Position numbers and translations under genes: made by a program. A stretch of DNA of 64,000 bases from assembly GCF_029887875.1 (NCBI RefSeq), contig NZ_JARXRM010000044.1:119954-183953 (forward strand). Direction: 5' to 3'. The DNA is from Luteimonas endophytica. GTDB lineage: Bacteria > Pseudomonadota > Gammaproteobacteria > Xanthomonadales > Xanthomonadaceae. The notes beneath the pieces were generated by a model. It worked only from the letters and a program-made list of their open reading frames with translations. It searched no databases and was not told the DNA's origin. Shown here in pieces: positions 45,451 to 56,131 of the stretch (its first letter is position 1; every line of letters starts with the position of its first letter).

Positions 45451-45569
45451 AGCCGGTGCGTGGGCTTCGGAGCCGGTGCGTGGGCTTCGGAGCCGGTGCG
45501 TGGGCTTCGGAGCCGGTGCGTGGGCTTCGGAGCCGGTGCGTGGCTTCGGAGCCGGTGCGTGGGCTTCGG
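45451..45569 (+). repeat. 20-bp tandem repeat, six units
   Basis: Six head-to-tail units of AGCCGGTGCGTGGGCTTCGG start at 45451, 45471, 45491, 45511, 45531 and 45550. The fifth has lost one G (19 bp); the others are identical. The unit matches the edge sequence of the composite repeat (GTGGGCTTCGGAGCC). Confidence 0.95.
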
Positions 45570-45977
45570 AGCCGGCGGCGCCCGGGCCGGGGGAGGCTCC
45601 CCGGCGGAGTCGGGCCATCCATGGCCCGATCCGCCGCCGCAGGCCGTCCATGGCCTGCTGTCCGCCTCCCCCGGCCCGGGCGCCGCGGTGGTGATTCGCT
45701 TTCGGACGCTCGGTAGCCAATCCATCCGAAGCCCACCAATGCCGACAGCGGGAGACGTGCCGGGGGGGTTGCGGAGAGCTGCACGTGGATGTGCAGCGGC
45801 CCTGACTCCGGCCATGGATGGCCGGACGGAAGGGCGGAGCAATGCCCCCGGCGCGGCTCACGCCCCGCACAGCAGGCCGAAGGCGCTCTTGAAGAACCCA
45901 TCCCAGGAGCGGCGATTCGCTGTCGCTGCCCCGTGGCGACGGTGATGGATCCCTCCATCGGACAGGACTGCCTGGCG
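45570..45977 (+). repeat. composite repeat, copy 1 (forward)
   Basis: An element of about 410 bp. It opens with a hairpin whose perfect 20-bp arms are GGCGCCCGGGCCGGGGGAGG (45577-45596) and its complement (45665-45684), enclosing the inner palindromes GGGCCATCCATGGCCC and AGGCCGTCCATGGCCT. Then come GTGGTGATTCGCTTTCGGA, GAGAGCTGCACGTGGATGTG, CCGGCCATGGATGGCCGG and a block ending CAGCAGGCCGAAGGCGCT. It closes near AGGACTGCCTGGCG. Copies at 56.2 and 63.6 kb are in the opposite orientation. Confidence 0.85.
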
Positions 45978-45980
45978 CGG

Positions 45981-46060
45981 CCGGACGGAAGGGCGGAGCA
46001 ATACCCCCGGCGCGGCTCACGCCCCGCACAGCAGGCCGAAGGCGCTGGAGAGGAACCCAA
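45981..46060 (+). repeat. partial direct duplication of composite repeat
   Basis: A block of about 67 bp starting CCGGACGGAAGGGCGGAGCA repeats 45822-45888 with a single mismatch, 159 bp downstream of the first copy. Confidence 0.9.
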
Positions 46061-46176
46061 ACCGATGAGCGCCCAGTCGCGGCCGAACGGTGCGAACCCG
46101 GTTCGCGACCGTTGTGACATATTCGCCGGCCGCGCGAATCATCTCCCCGACGCGGCCGAGCGCCGCCCGGGATCCG

Positions 46177-46716
46177 ATGCCGACGATGGAGATCGCCACC
46201 GCAATGGCCGCCGACGACCGCACCCGCTTCGAGACGCTGCTGGGGCGGCATCGAGGGATCGTGCTCAAGATCGCCGCCAGCTACGCATGGCATGCCGAGG
46301 ATCGCGCCGATCTGGCGCAGGAAATCGCGACCCAGCTGTGGCGCGCGTTCGCCGGCTACGATCCGGCGCGGCCTTTTTCAACCTGGATGTACCGGATCGC
46401 GCTGAACGTCGCGATCGGGCACGTGCGCCGCCATGCGCCGCACGCCCGCCGGACCGTCCCGTTCGACGAGACGCTGCACGACACCGCGCATCAGGACACC
46501 AGCACCCGCGACGGCCTGGACCGGATGCGCCTGTTGCAGCGCTTCATCGCCGACCAGCGACCACTCGATCGCGCCCTGCTGCTGCTCTACCTCGAGGAAC
46601 GCACCATCCGCGAAATGAGCGACGTGCTCGGCATCGGCGAAAGTAACGTCACCACCAAGATCAACCGGCTCAAGCAGCGCCTGCGCGACTACGCCAGCGC
46701 CGCCGGCCACGACTGA
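46177..46716 (+). CDS. ECF-type RNA polymerase sigma factor
   Basis: A sigma-70 family protein of about 179 residues. Region 2 is in EDRADLAQEIATQLWRAFAGYDPARPFSTWMYRIALNVAIGHVRR. Region 4 has the helix-turn-helix LLYLEERTIREMSDVLGIGESNVTTKINRLKQRL. The start is uncertain: ATGs at 46177, 46186 and 46204 are all in frame, and none has a strong ribosome-binding site. The gene is followed 13 nt later by a membrane protein that probably acts as its anti-sigma factor. The cue sensed and the target genes are unknown. Confidence 0.9.
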   Translation: MPTMEIATAMAADDRTRFETLLGRHRGIVLKIAASYAWHAEDRADLAQEIATQLWRAFAGYDPARPFSTWMYRIALNVAIGHVRRHAPHARRTVPFDETLHDTAHQDTSTRDGLDRMRLLQRFIADQRPLDRALLLLYLEERTIREMSDVLGIGESNVTTKINRLKQRLRDYASAAGHD

Positions 46717-46719
46717 GAT

Positions 46720-46723
46720 GGAG
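46720..46723 (+). promoter_or_regulatory. ribosome-binding site of the anti-sigma-like gene
   Basis: GGAG six nt upstream of the ATG at 46730. It favours that start over the ATG at 46718. Confidence 0.5.
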
Positions 46724-46729
46724 CACACC

Positions 46730-47377
46730 ATGGAACTCGACGAACTCAAGTCCGCCTGGCACGCGCTCGGGGACCGGCTCGAACGCCAGGACGCGATCCA
46801 GTTGCAGTTGCTGCGCGACAGCCGCCTGGACCGCGCCAGGCGCAGCCTGCGGCCGCTGATGCTCGGCCAGACCCTGCAGTTCCTGCTCGGCGTCGCACTG
46901 ATCCTGCTGGGCGTCGCCTGCTGGACGCGCAATCCCGACGTCCCCGGCCTGCTGGCCGCAGGAATCCTGGTGCATGCCTTCGGAGTGGCCAACGCCGCCC
47001 TGGCGGGAATCACCATGGCGCTGATCGCCGCCGTCGACTACTCGGCGCCGGTGCTGCGGATCCAGAAACAGCTGGCCACCTTGCGGCGCTTCCACGTCTT
47101 CAACGCGAATGTCAGCGCCCTGCCCTGGTGGATCATGTGGCTGCCGGTGGTGGTCGCCTTCGCGGGACTGGGCGACGTGCCCCCGGGATCGGCGACTCCG
47201 GCGTGGGTCTGGGCCAGCCTCGGCATCGGCCTGGCCGGGCTGGCCGGGACCTGGCTGTATGCGTGGAGCGGCTGGCGCGGGGCGCGCCGCGCGGATGGCG
47301 GCCGCGCCGACGGCGCCGACGGCATCCGCAGGAGCGAGCGCATCGTCGACGAGCTGGCGCGCTTCGGGCGCGACTAG
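46730..47377 (+). CDS. membrane protein, probable anti-sigma partner
   Basis: A 215-residue protein. An N-terminal charged region (MELDELKSAWHALGDRLERQDAIQLQLLRDSRLDRARRSLRPL) precedes about four membrane helices (~50-70, ~73-92, ~125-145, ~155-175). The C-terminal ~40 residues are polar and basic. The charged helix before the membrane part could bind the sigma factor encoded 13 nt upstream. It lacks the zinc motif of ZAS-type anti-sigma factors, so the role rests on position only. Confidence 0.65.
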   Translation: MELDELKSAWHALGDRLERQDAIQLQLLRDSRLDRARRSLRPLMLGQTLQFLLGVALILLGVACWTRNPDVPGLLAAGILVHAFGVANAALAGITMALIAAVDYSAPVLRIQKQLATLRRFHVFNANVSALPWWIMWLPVVVAFAGLGDVPPGSATPAWVWASLGIGLAGLAGTWLYAWSGWRGARRADGGRADGADGIRRSERIVDELARFGRD

Positions 47378-47444
47378 CCCGCCACACGGCAGGGCGGCGG
47401 CGGTTGCGCTAGTCTCGTGCGCCAGTCTCCGCTTCCGGTCCGCC

Positions 47445-47672
47445 ATGCAGCGCATCGATTTCCAGCTCGACCGCAGCCACGTCGAACTCAACCAGTTGCT
47501 CAAGCTCGCCGGCCTGTGCGACAGCGGCGGCGCGGGCAAGGCGCTGGTGGCGGCCGGCCAGGTGCGCGTGGACGGCGCCGTCGAGCGCCGCAGGACCTGC
47601 AAGATCCGCGCAGGCCAGGTGGTGGCGCTGGGCGATGCCGAGATCCGCGTGCTGGCGGAGCAGGCACCGTGA
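47445..47672 (+). CDS. small S4-domain RNA-binding protein (YbcJ-like)
   Basis: A 75-residue protein made almost entirely of an S4 domain (VELNQLLKLAGLCDSGGAGKALVAAGQVRVDGAVERRRTCKIRAGQVVALGDAEIRV), which binds structured RNA. It resembles E. coli YbcJ. The stop overlaps the start of the LemA gene by 4 nt (GTGA), so the two are cotranscribed. Confidence 0.85.
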   Translation: MQRIDFQLDRSHVELNQLLKLAGLCDSGGAGKALVAAGQVRVDGAVERRRTCKIRAGQVVALGDAEIRVLAEQAP

Positions 47673-48222
47673 GCGTGGCCGCGGTGGCCGCCGCGGTGTT
47701 GGCCGCGCTGGCGGGCTGGGCGGTGCTCGTCTACAACCGCCTGGTGCGGCTGCGCAACCAGGTGCGCACCGCGTGGGCCGATATCGACGTGCAGCTGCAG
47801 CGTCGCCACGATCTGGTCCCGCAGCTGGTCGCGGCGGTCCGGGCCTACGCCGGCCACGAGGCCGCGGTTCTCGAGGCGGTGACCGAACTGCGCGCCCAGG
47901 CGCTCGCCCAGCGCGACCCGGCGAAGCTCGGCGAACTGGAGTCGGCGCTGGAACTGGGGATCGGCCGGCTGCTGGTCCTGCAGGAGGCCTACCCCGACCT
48001 CAAGGCGAGCGAGAACTTCGCCCAGCTGCAGCGCGACCTGGTGGACGTGGAGGAGCACCTGCAGTACGCCCGCCGCTTCTACAACGGCGCGGTGCGGGAC
48101 TACAACGACGCCACCCAGCGGTTCCCCGACCTGATCGTCGCGCGCGGACTCGGCTTTCGCCATGCCGGGTTCTTCCAGACGCGCGAGGACGAACGCGCCG
48201 CGCCGGCGGTGGAGCTGGCACG

Positions 48223-48226
<4 letters not shown>
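47669..48226 (+). CDS. LemA family protein
   Basis: A 185-residue LemA protein. One N-terminal membrane helix (~5-22) is followed by a long four-helix bundle (YNRLVRLRNQVRTAWADIDVQLQRRHDLVPQLVAAVRAYAGHE…). The family motif VQLQRRHDLVP is intact, and the C-terminal YNDATQRFPDLIVARGLGFRHAGFF is typical. The start is GTG. LemA proteins commonly pair with DUF2207-type membrane proteins, as here; their role in the envelope is not settled. Confidence 0.92.
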
Positions 48227-50052
<1,826 letters not shown>

Positions 50053-50422
50053 GGTCCGCATTGGAGCCGCAGCCTCACCCGGTCGCCCCGTTTCGGGCGC
50101 GGTCCGCGCAAGGTACCGCGGGACGCGGCACACGGCGCGAAGGCCGCGGGAGATTCCCGGCGGATTCGCGGTGATTCCGGGTGTTGCCGCCGCGCCGGCT
50201 TCGCGTGCATGGCACGCTCCTACGGCATGCCGCCCGATCCGGCTTCGGCGGCGCACCAGGCACGTCGGCAGGAGCGGCCCATGGCCGCGAAGGCCGCGGT
50301 TTTCCATGGTCGGGTGGGCGGGGATTCCGGGGACGGCCAACCGCGTCGGCTTGCCCGGGCATGGCGCGCTCCTGCGCGGCCCAGGCCGATCCGCGCTCCC
50401 GCCCTCGTTGGCCGGCTGAAGA
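50053..50422. other. 370-bp intergenic region with REP units
   Basis: No gene is supported. The main content is the cluster of alternating REP-like units at 50128-50377, listed separately. It lies between the convergent DUF2207 and AidB genes. Confidence 0.75.
50128..50377. repeat. cluster of four alternating REP-like units
   Basis: Alternating orientation: a degenerate unit near 50128-50151 (GGCGCGAAGGCCGCGG), the reverse unit 50199-50223 (CTTCGCGTGCATGGCACGCT, then CCTAC), the forward unit 50268-50292 (GCAGGAGCGGCCCATGGCCG, then CGAAG) and the reverse unit 50353-50377 (GCATGGCGCGCTCCTGC). GATTCC(C/G)GG spacers recur between units. Same family as at 9.65 and 61.5 kb. Confidence 0.65.
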
Positions 50423-52060
50423 TCAGGCCGGCAGCGCGCGCTCGATCGGCAGGTCGAATTCCGTGCCGGCCGGCAACGTGCCGAGCGCGCGGCCGCAGCC
50501 GGACTGCAGGCGGCTGCGGCAGAACGGCTCCGCCACCGGGCTGCCGGCGCGCAGCAGCACCGCCGCCTGCAGCGCCAGCGCCAGCCGCTCCACCAGCAGG
50601 CGCGCGCCGGCCTCCTCGACCGCGCCGCCGGCGAGCGCGTCGCCGAGCGCCGTGGCGGCGGCATCGAACGCCTGGTCGCGTCCGCGCGCCGATTCCAGCT
50701 CGGCGCGCAGCGCGGCACCGGTGGCCGGCTCGCGCGACAGCGCCCGCAACACATCCAGGCATTGGATGTTGCCGCTGCCCTCCCAGATCGAGTTCAGCGG
50801 CGCCTGCCGGTACAGCCGCGGCAGGATCGATTCCTCGACGTAGCCGTTGCCGCCCAGGCATTCCTGCGCTTCGTTGACGCAGGCCGGAGCGCGCCTGCAG
50901 ATCCAGTACTTGCCGACCGCGGTGGCGACGCGCGCGAACGCCGCTTCGCCGGTGTCGCGCGGCGCGGCATCCACCGCACGCGCCACCCGCAGCGCCAGCG
51001 CGGTGGCGGCCTCGGACTCGAGCGCCAGGTCGGCCAGCACGTTGCGCATCAGCGCGTGCTCGACCAGGCGCTTGCCGAACGCGGCACGATGGCGCGCGTG
51101 GTGGATCGCCTGCGCCAGCGCCATCCGCATTTCCGCGGCCGAGCCGAGCATGCAGTCCAGCCGGGTGAGCATCACCATCTCGATGATGGTGGCGACCCCG
51201 CGCCCCTCGTCGCCGATACGGAAGGCCCAGGCGTCGTCGAACTCGACCTCGCCGGAGGCGTTCGACCAGTCGCCGAGCTTGTCCTTCAGCCGCATCAGCC
51301 GGAACGCGTTGCGGCTGCCGTCGGGGCGCCAGCGCGGCAGCAGGAAGCAGCCCAGCCCGCCCGGCGCCTGCGCCAGCACCAGGAAGCCGTCCGACATCGG
51401 CGCCGAGAAGAACCATTTGTGCCCGGTCAGCAGGTATTCGCCATCGGCCACCAGCGGGGTGGCGCGGGTGAGGTTGGCGCGCACGTCGCTACCGCCCTGT
51501 TTCTCGGTCATGCCCATGCCGATGGTGGCGCCACGCTTGCCGGCGAGCGGCGCGTCAGCCGGGTCGTAGCGGCGCGCCAGGACCTTGCCCATCCATTCGG
51601 CCAGCCCCGGCGCGCGGCGCAGCACCGGCACCGCGGCATGGGTCATGGTGAGCGGGCAGCTGGTGCCGGCGTCGGCCTGGTGGTGCAGATAGCTCAGCGC
51701 GGCGCGCGCCACGTGCGCGCCGGGGCGCGGGTCCGCCCAGGAAAGCGCCGCCACCCCCGCCTCGATCGCCGCCTCCATCAGCCGGTGGTAGTCGGGATGG
51801 AACTCGACCCGGTCGATGCGCTGGCCGAATCGGTCGTGGGTGCGCAGGCGCGGACGGTCGCGGTTGGCGTCGAAGCCGCAGGCATGGAGCTCGCCACCGG
51901 CCAGCCGCCCGTAGGCCGCGAGCTGCGCGGCGAACCCGCCGCCGCCCTCGCGCTCCACCGCCTCGCGCAGCACGGCGTCCGCCTGCCACAGGTCGCAGGG
52001 CGCGAACTCCGGCGGCTGGTTCAGGGCGACGCGGGTGGCCTGCAGGTCGGCTGCGCTCAT
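50423..52060 (-). CDS. aidB: AidB-type acyl-CoA dehydrogenase
   Basis: A 545-residue flavoprotein of the AidB subgroup of acyl-CoA dehydrogenases, longer than the usual ~390 residues because of the AidB C-terminal domain. Matches to E. coli AidB include the N-terminal VALNQPPEFAPCDLW…REAVEREG, RIDRVEFHPDYHRLM, TSCPLTMTHAAVPVL, IGMGMTEKQGGSDVRAN, VLAQAPGGLGCFLLPR, RLKDKLGDWSNASGEVEFDDA and SIWEGSGNIQCLDVLR. AidB is induced by alkylation damage in E. coli and binds DNA; here no Ada gene or Ada box was seen. Confidence 0.95.
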   Translation of the reverse strand: MSAADLQATRVALNQPPEFAPCDLWQADAVLREAVEREGGGGFAAQLAAYGRLAGGELHACGFDANRDRPRLRTHDRFGQRIDRVEFHPDYHRLMEAAIEAGVAALSWADPRPGAHVARAALSYLHHQADAGTSCPLTMTHAAVPVLRRAPGLAEWMGKVLARRYDPADAPLAGKRGATIGMGMTEKQGGSDVRANLTRATPLVADGEYLLTGHKWFFSAPMSDGFLVLAQAPGGLGCFLLPRWRPDGSRNAFRLMRLKDKLGDWSNASGEVEFDDAWAFRIGDEGRGVATIIEMVMLTRLDCMLGSAAEMRMALAQAIHHARHRAAFGKRLVEHALMRNVLADLALESEAATALALRVARAVDAAPRDTGEAAFARVATAVGKYWICRRAPACVNEAQECLGGNGYVEESILPRLYRQAPLNSIWEGSGNIQCLDVLRALSREPATGAALRAELESARGRDQAFDAAATALGDALAGGAVEEAGARLLVERLALALQAAVLLRAGSPVAEPFCRSRLQSGCGRALGTLPAGTEFDLPIERALPA

Positions 52061-52133
52061 GGGATCGCTCCGGGCGGGGACGGCCCGATTCTACGGCCAG
52101 CCCATGCGGCGCCGGCCGGGCCGCCCGTTCCGC

Positions 52134-53417
52134 TCAGGGTGTCGCCCGCTCCGCCGCCTCCGGCGCTCGCGCGGATCGACCCGCCGCGCGCGCTTCCGCC
52201 AGCACCGCGAGTTGGCGCAGGAAGCCGGCGGACAGCGGCTGGCGGCCGAACCAGCCGCGGCGGGTGCCGGTCAGCACCCGCAGCGACTGGCCGCGCAGGC
52301 CGGGCACGCGGGTGAGCGGATGCATGGCGAGGTCGCGCAACGCGGCCACGCCGTCGCGGTCGGACTGGAACACCGGAGTCAGCAGGCGGCTCCAGACGTG
52401 ATAGATGCCCACGTGCGCCCGCCGCTCGCGCTGGAACGCCGGCAGCGCCGCGGCGGGATCGCGGTGCGAGCGCAGCGCATCGCGCAGCGCGCGCGCGTCC
52501 AGCAGCGCCATGTTGACCCCCTGCCCGAGCTGCGGGCTCATCGCGTGGGCGGCGTCGCCGATCAGCACCGCGCGTCCTTCGAACCAGCGCCGGTGCACCG
52601 CGTCGCGGTAGCGCGCCTGCGCCAGGCCGTCCGGAACCGGCGTCGCGCGCAGCCACGCGGCCGCCTGCGGCCAGACCGCGGCGAGATCGCGGCGCCAGCT
52701 GTCCTCCCCCGTCCAGGCCGCCGGTTCCATGGCCGCGGCGGGCAGACTCCAGAAGAAGCTCATCCGCGGCACCGGATCGTCGGGGCGCGTGCCGACCGGC
52801 AGCATTCCCGCCATTCGCCTTGCGCGCACGTAGCGCTGCCGCAGCTCGTCCGGCCAGGGCCAGTCGCCGGCCGGCACCAGGCACCACTGCGCGCCCCAGG
52901 GATAGGCGCGGTCCAGCCGCGCCGGCTGGACCATGCCGCGCAGCCGCGAGGCCGCACCGTCGGCCACCACCAGCAGGTCGAAGCGGCCGTGCCGGGCGCC
53001 GTCGGCCGCGACCAGGGTGCCGCCCGCTGCGTCGATCGAGACGATCTCGCAACCGGTGTGCAGCGTCCGCTCGCCGTCCCACGCACGGTCCAGCAGCGAG
53101 AACAGCGCGGCGCGCTGCATGCCGAGCCCGAACAGCAACGGCTGCAGTTCGCGGTAGCGCATGTCCATGACCGCGCGGCCCGCGCCGGTCTCGCCGTGGA
53201 GGCGCTCGATCCGTGCGCCGTGGCGCATGGCGGCGTCCAGCAGGCCGAGTTCCCACAGCACTTCCAGCCCCACCGGCTGCAGCAGGAACCCCGCCCCCAC
53301 CGGCCGCGGCGCCGGCACCCGTTCGAAGACTTCGACCCGGTGGCCGTCGCGCGCCAGCATCAGCGCGGCCGCCTGGCCGGCGCTGCCGTAGCCGACGATC
53401 CCGACGTGCAGGGTCAT
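52134..53417 (-). CDS. FAD-dependent monooxygenase (PHBH/UbiH-type)
   Basis: A 427-residue flavin monooxygenase. The FAD dinucleotide motif is at the N-terminus (VGIVGYGSAGQAAALMLARDGHRVEVFER), DLLVVADGAASRLR is the DG motif, and the second FAD motif is VLIGDAAHAMSPQLGQGVNMALLDARAL. It hydroxylates an aromatic or related substrate in this family; none is suggested by the neighbours. It starts right after the cold-shock gene's terminator, on the same strand. Confidence 0.92.
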   Translation of the reverse strand: MTLHVGIVGYGSAGQAAALMLARDGHRVEVFERVPAPRPVGAGFLLQPVGLEVLWELGLLDAAMRHGARIERLHGETGAGRAVMDMRYRELQPLLFGLGMQRAALFSLLDRAWDGERTLHTGCEIVSIDAAGGTLVAADGARHGRFDLLVVADGAASRLRGMVQPARLDRAYPWGAQWCLVPAGDWPWPDELRQRYVRARRMAGMLPVGTRPDDPVPRMSFFWSLPAAAMEPAAWTGEDSWRRDLAAVWPQAAAWLRATPVPDGLAQARYRDAVHRRWFEGRAVLIGDAAHAMSPQLGQGVNMALLDARALRDALRSHRDPAAALPAFQRERRAHVGIYHVWSRLLTPVFQSDRDGVAALRDLAMHPLTRVPGLRGQSLRVLTGTRRGWFGRQPLSAGFLRQLAVLAEARAAGRSARAPEAAERATP

Positions 53418-53430
53418 CGCTCTCCCACGC

Positions 53431-53460
53431 GAAAAGGCCCCGCGCGATGCGCGGGGCCGG
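53431..53460 (-). terminator. intrinsic terminator of cold-shock gene
   Basis: On the minus strand: perfect 10-bp stem GGCCCCGCGC / GCGCGGGGCC (53449-53458 and 53436-53445), 3-nt ATC loop, then TTTTC. It begins about 27 nt after the cold-shock stop codon and before the monooxygenase start. Confidence 0.93.
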
Positions 53461-53484
53461 AAGATCCGATCCGCAATGTCCCGG

Positions 53485-53691
53485 TCAGGCGACCGGGCTG
53501 ACGCCGGACGCCTGCGCGCCCTTGGGCCCCTGGGTGACCTCGTAGCTGACCCGCTGGCCTTCCTGCAGGCTCTTGAAGCCCTGCGACTCGATCGCCGAAT
53601 AGTGGACGAACACGTCCGCACCGCCATCCTCCGGAGCGATGAAGCCGAACCCCTTGGCGTCGTTGAACCACTTCACTGTGCCGTATTGCAT
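53485..53691 (-). CDS. cold-shock-domain protein (CspA family)
   Basis: A 68-residue single-domain cold-shock protein, an RNA/DNA chaperone. Both RNA-binding motifs are intact: RNP1 KGFGFI at 13-18 and RNP2 DVFVHY at 26-31. It ends [21 protein letters not shown] precedes the ATG. A 104-nt upstream region separates it from the phosphorylase gene and could hold its own promoter and a structured leader. It has its own strong terminator, so it is probably a monocistron. Confidence 0.96.
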   Translation of the reverse strand: MQYGTVKWFNDAKGFGFIAPEDGGADVFVHYSAIESQGFKSLQEGQRVSYEVTQGPKGAQASGVSPVA

Positions 53692-53795
53692 GACCCTTCC
53701 ACCTTGTCTGGATAAGAACGCGCGCGCCGCCCCGAGTCCCCGAACCGGCCGCGCGGCCCGAGTATGCAAAGCAACCGCCGGCGGTTGCAATCGTT

Positions 53796-54551
53796 TCATG
53801 CCCGGGCGAGCAGGGCCTCGAGCAGCCCCGGCAGCGCGGTGGACGCGGCGGCGACGTTGTCCAGCACCTGCTGGAATGTGATCTCCTCCGCATCTCCGCA
53901 GCCGGCGGCCCAGTTGGCGACGATCGCGACGCAGGCGTAGTCCAGGCCCAGTTCGCGCGCCAGCGCCGCCTCCGGCATCCCGGTCATCCCGACCAGGTCG
54001 CAGCCGTCGCGGCGCAACCGGGCGATCTCGGCGCGGGTCTCCAGGCGCGGGCCCTGGGTGGCGCCGTAGCAGCCGCCGTCGACCATCGCCACCCCGGCGG
54101 CGGCGGCCGCGGCGAGGATCTCCGCGCGCAGCGCGGGGGTGTACGGATCGCCGAAATCGACGTGCAGCACCTCGCTGCCGGCTTCCTCGCAGAAGGTGGA
54201 GACCCGGCCCCAGGTGTAGTCGATGATCTGGTCCGGACAGGCCAGCACCCGCGGGCCGTAGCGCTCGCCGATCCCGCCGACGGTATTGAGCGCGAGCACC
54301 CGCCGCGCGCCGAGTGCGTGCAGCGCGGCCAGGTTGGCGCGGTAGTTGATCAGATGCGGCGGCACCGAATGCCCCTCGCCGTGGCGCGCCAGGAACGCCA
54401 CCCGCCGCCCCGCCAGCGTGCCGATCCGCACCGGGCCGGACAGGGCGCCGTACTTGGTCGGCGGCTGGTGGGGCGCCTCCGCCTCCAGCCCGGCGAGCCG
54501 GTAGAGGCCGGTGCCGCCGATGACGGCCAGGTCGATCCGCTCGGTGTCCAT
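53796..54551 (-). CDS. S-methyl-5'-thioinosine / methylthioadenosine phosphorylase
   Basis: A 251-residue purine nucleoside phosphorylase family member. Phosphate and base motifs are present: [10 protein letters not shown] at the N-terminus, [52 protein letters not shown] and [22 protein letters not shown]. In Pseudomonas the homologue beside nagZ acts on methylthioinosine. The linked gene set here (nagZ, hpt) is the same, so that specificity is favoured, although methylthioadenosine cannot be excluded. It salvages purine and methylthioribose. Confidence 0.88.
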   Translation of the reverse strand: MDTERIDLAVIGGTGLYRLAGLEAEAPHQPPTKYGALSGPVRIGTLAGRRVAFLARHGEGHSVPPHLINYRANLAALHALGARRVLALNTVGGIGERYGPRVLACPDQIIDYTWGRVSTFCEEAGSEVLHVDFGDPYTPALRAEILAAAAAAGVAMVDGGCYGATQGPRLETRAEIARLRRDGCDLVGMTGMPEAALARELGLDYACVAIVANWAAGCGDAEEITFQQVLDNVAAASTALPGLLEALLARA

Positions 54552-54575
54552 CGCGTGCTCCGTAGTGCCGTCGCG

Positions 54576-55133
54576 CTACTCGGCCAGCGCGTAGATCGCC
54601 GGCAGGTTGCGGCCCTGTTCGTGATAGTCCATGCCGTAGCCGAACACGTAGCGGTCCGGCACCTCCACGCCCACCCAGTCGGCCTCGACCCCTTCCAAGC
54701 AGCGGTCGTGCAGCTTCACGGCGAGCACGGCGACCCGCACGTCGGCGGCGTTCTGGTCCTCGCACCACTGGGTGACGGCGTGCAGGGTGTGTCCTTCGTC
54801 GAGGATGTCGTCGACCAGCAGCACGCGCCGCCCGCGCATCGGCGTGGCCGGACGGTGCAGCCACGCCAGCCCCGAACCGGTGGTCTGGCCGCGGTAGCGG
54901 GTGGCATGCAGGTAGTCGAACTCCACGTCCAGGCCGAGTTCGCCGAGCGCGAACGCGAGCTGCGCGGCGAACGGCAGGCCGCCGTGCATCACGGTGAGGA
55001 ACAGCGGCGGCATCGCGTCGTCGCGGTACTCGGCGTGGATCTGGCCGGCCATCCTCGCGATCGCGGCCTCCAGCGTGGGGCGGCCGTGAATCAGCTCGGC
55101 CCCGCGCAGGGCGTCGGCCAGGCGCGGGGTCAC
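54576..55133 (-). CDS. hpt: hypoxanthine-guanine phosphoribosyltransferase
   Basis: A 185-residue purine phosphoribosyltransferase. The PRPP-binding motif is [15 protein letters not shown], with [12 protein letters not shown] before it. [25 protein letters not shown] supplies the base-binding loop of the Hpt group. It makes IMP or GMP, fitting use of hypoxanthine released by the phosphorylase encoded 24 nt downstream. The GTG start overlaps the stop of nagZ by 4 nt. Confidence 0.93.
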   Translation of the reverse strand: MTPRLADALRGAELIHGRPTLEAAIARMAGQIHAEYRDDAMPPLFLTVMHGGLPFAAQLAFALGELGLDVEFDYLHATRYRGQTTGSGLAWLHRPATPMRGRRVLLVDDILDEGHTLHAVTQWCEDQNAADVRVAVLAVKLHDRCLEGVEADWVGVEVPDRYVFGYGMDYHEQGRNLPAIYALAE

Positions 55134-56131
55134 GCCACGCCCTCCCCGCCCAGGCCGACGCGCGCGCGGCCGTGGCGTCCGTCGGCGAGCAGGCCGTCCC
55201 AGCCCAGCGCACCGCGGCCGATCAAGCCGGTCAGTGCCATGGTATTGAGGGGGCGCCCGGCCACCGCGTCCAGCGATTCGTCGACCAGCTCCGGATGGCA
55301 GACCAGCACCACGTCGCAGCCGGCATCCAGGTGGGCGTGGATGCGCGCGCCGACCCCGCCGGCCGAGTGCGCCGCGGCCATGCCGATGTCGTCGGAGAAC
55401 ACCACGCCGCGGAACCCCATCTCCCCGCGCAGGATCTCCCCGATCCAGCGGCTGGAGTAACCGGCCGGTTCCGGCGCCACCTGGGGATAGACCACGTGCG
55501 CCAGCATCACCGCGTCGGCGCCCGCTTCGATGCCGGCGGCGAAGGGCACCAGATCGAGGCTGCGCAGCGCGTCGAGCGAGCGGTCGTCGACGGCCGTATC
55601 GACATGGGTATCCTCGCGCACCGAGCCGTGCCCGGGGAAGTGCTTGAGCGTCGCCGCCATTCCCGCCGAGTGCATGCCCTCGACGTAGGCGCGGGTGAAC
55701 TCGGCGACGACGTCCGGATCGGCGGAGAAGGCGCGATCGCCGATCGCCAGGTTGCCACGGCCGAGGTCGACCACCGGGGCGAAGCTGAGGTCGACGCCGC
55801 TGGCGAGCACTTCGCTGGCCATCAGCCAGGCGTGCTCGCGCGCGGCCGCCAGCGCACCGCGCGGATCCTGGGCGTAGTGGCGGCCGAACACGTCCAGCGG
55901 CGGCAGCGCGCTGTAGCCCTCGCGGAAGCGCTGGACGCGCCCGCCCTCCTGGTCGACGCAGATCAGCTGCGGGCGCGGCGCGGTCTCGCGGATCGCGGTG
56001 GACAGCTCGGCGATCTGCGCGCGCGAGGCGAAGTTGCGGGTGAACAGGATCACGCCGGCGCAGGCGTCGTGCCGCAGCCAGTCGCGTTCGCGGGCGTCGA
56101 GTTCGTGTCCGGCGATGCCGATGACGAGCAT
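55130..56131 (-). CDS. nagZ: beta-N-acetylglucosaminidase NagZ
   Basis: A 333-residue cytoplasmic family-3 glycoside hydrolase that removes GlcNAc from anhydro-muropeptides during cell-wall recycling. [17 protein letters not shown] (163-179) carries the mobile-loop Asp174 and His176, and the nucleophile Asp lies in VVFSDDIGM near residue 244. [12 protein letters not shown] is also conserved. The ATG is preceded by GAAGGAA. It heads the nagZ–hpt–phosphorylase operon, with a composite repeat directly upstream. Confidence 0.96.
   Translation of the reverse strand: MLVIGIAGHELDARERDWLRHDACAGVILFTRNFASRAQIAELSTAIRETAPRPQLICVDQEGGRVQRFREGYSALPPLDVFGRHYAQDPRGALAAAREHAWLMASEVLASGVDLSFAPVVDLGRGNLAIGDRAFSADPDVVAEFTRAYVEGMHSAGMAATLKHFPGHGSVREDTHVDTAVDDRSLDALRSLDLVPFAAGIEAGADAVMLAHVVYPQVAPEPAGYSSRWIGEILRGEMGFRGVVFSDDIGMAAAHSAGGVGARIHAHLDAGCDVVLVCHPELVDESLDAVAGRPLNTMALTGLIGRGALGWDGLLADGRHGRARVGLGGEGVA

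Larger units (their letters stand above)
45244..46176. other. 933-bp repeat-rich intergenic region
   Basis: No gene is supported here. Several long frames exist only because the repeats lack stops at this GC content. The region holds a degenerate partial repeat at 45326-45400, a 20-bp tandem array at 45451-45569, one full composite repeat at 45570-45977 and a further partial copy at 45981-46060, each listed separately. Confidence 0.8.

Noticed and set aside
45451..45569. CRISPR array
   Set aside because: The 20-bp units are directly adjacent with no unique spacers, and no cas genes are present.
45017..46120. Long minus-strand frames across the 45 kb repeat region encoding repeated Arg/Pro/Ala motifs
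   Set aside because: They come from the 20-bp tandem array and GC-rich palindromes, differ in frame between repeat copies, and have no ribosome-binding site.
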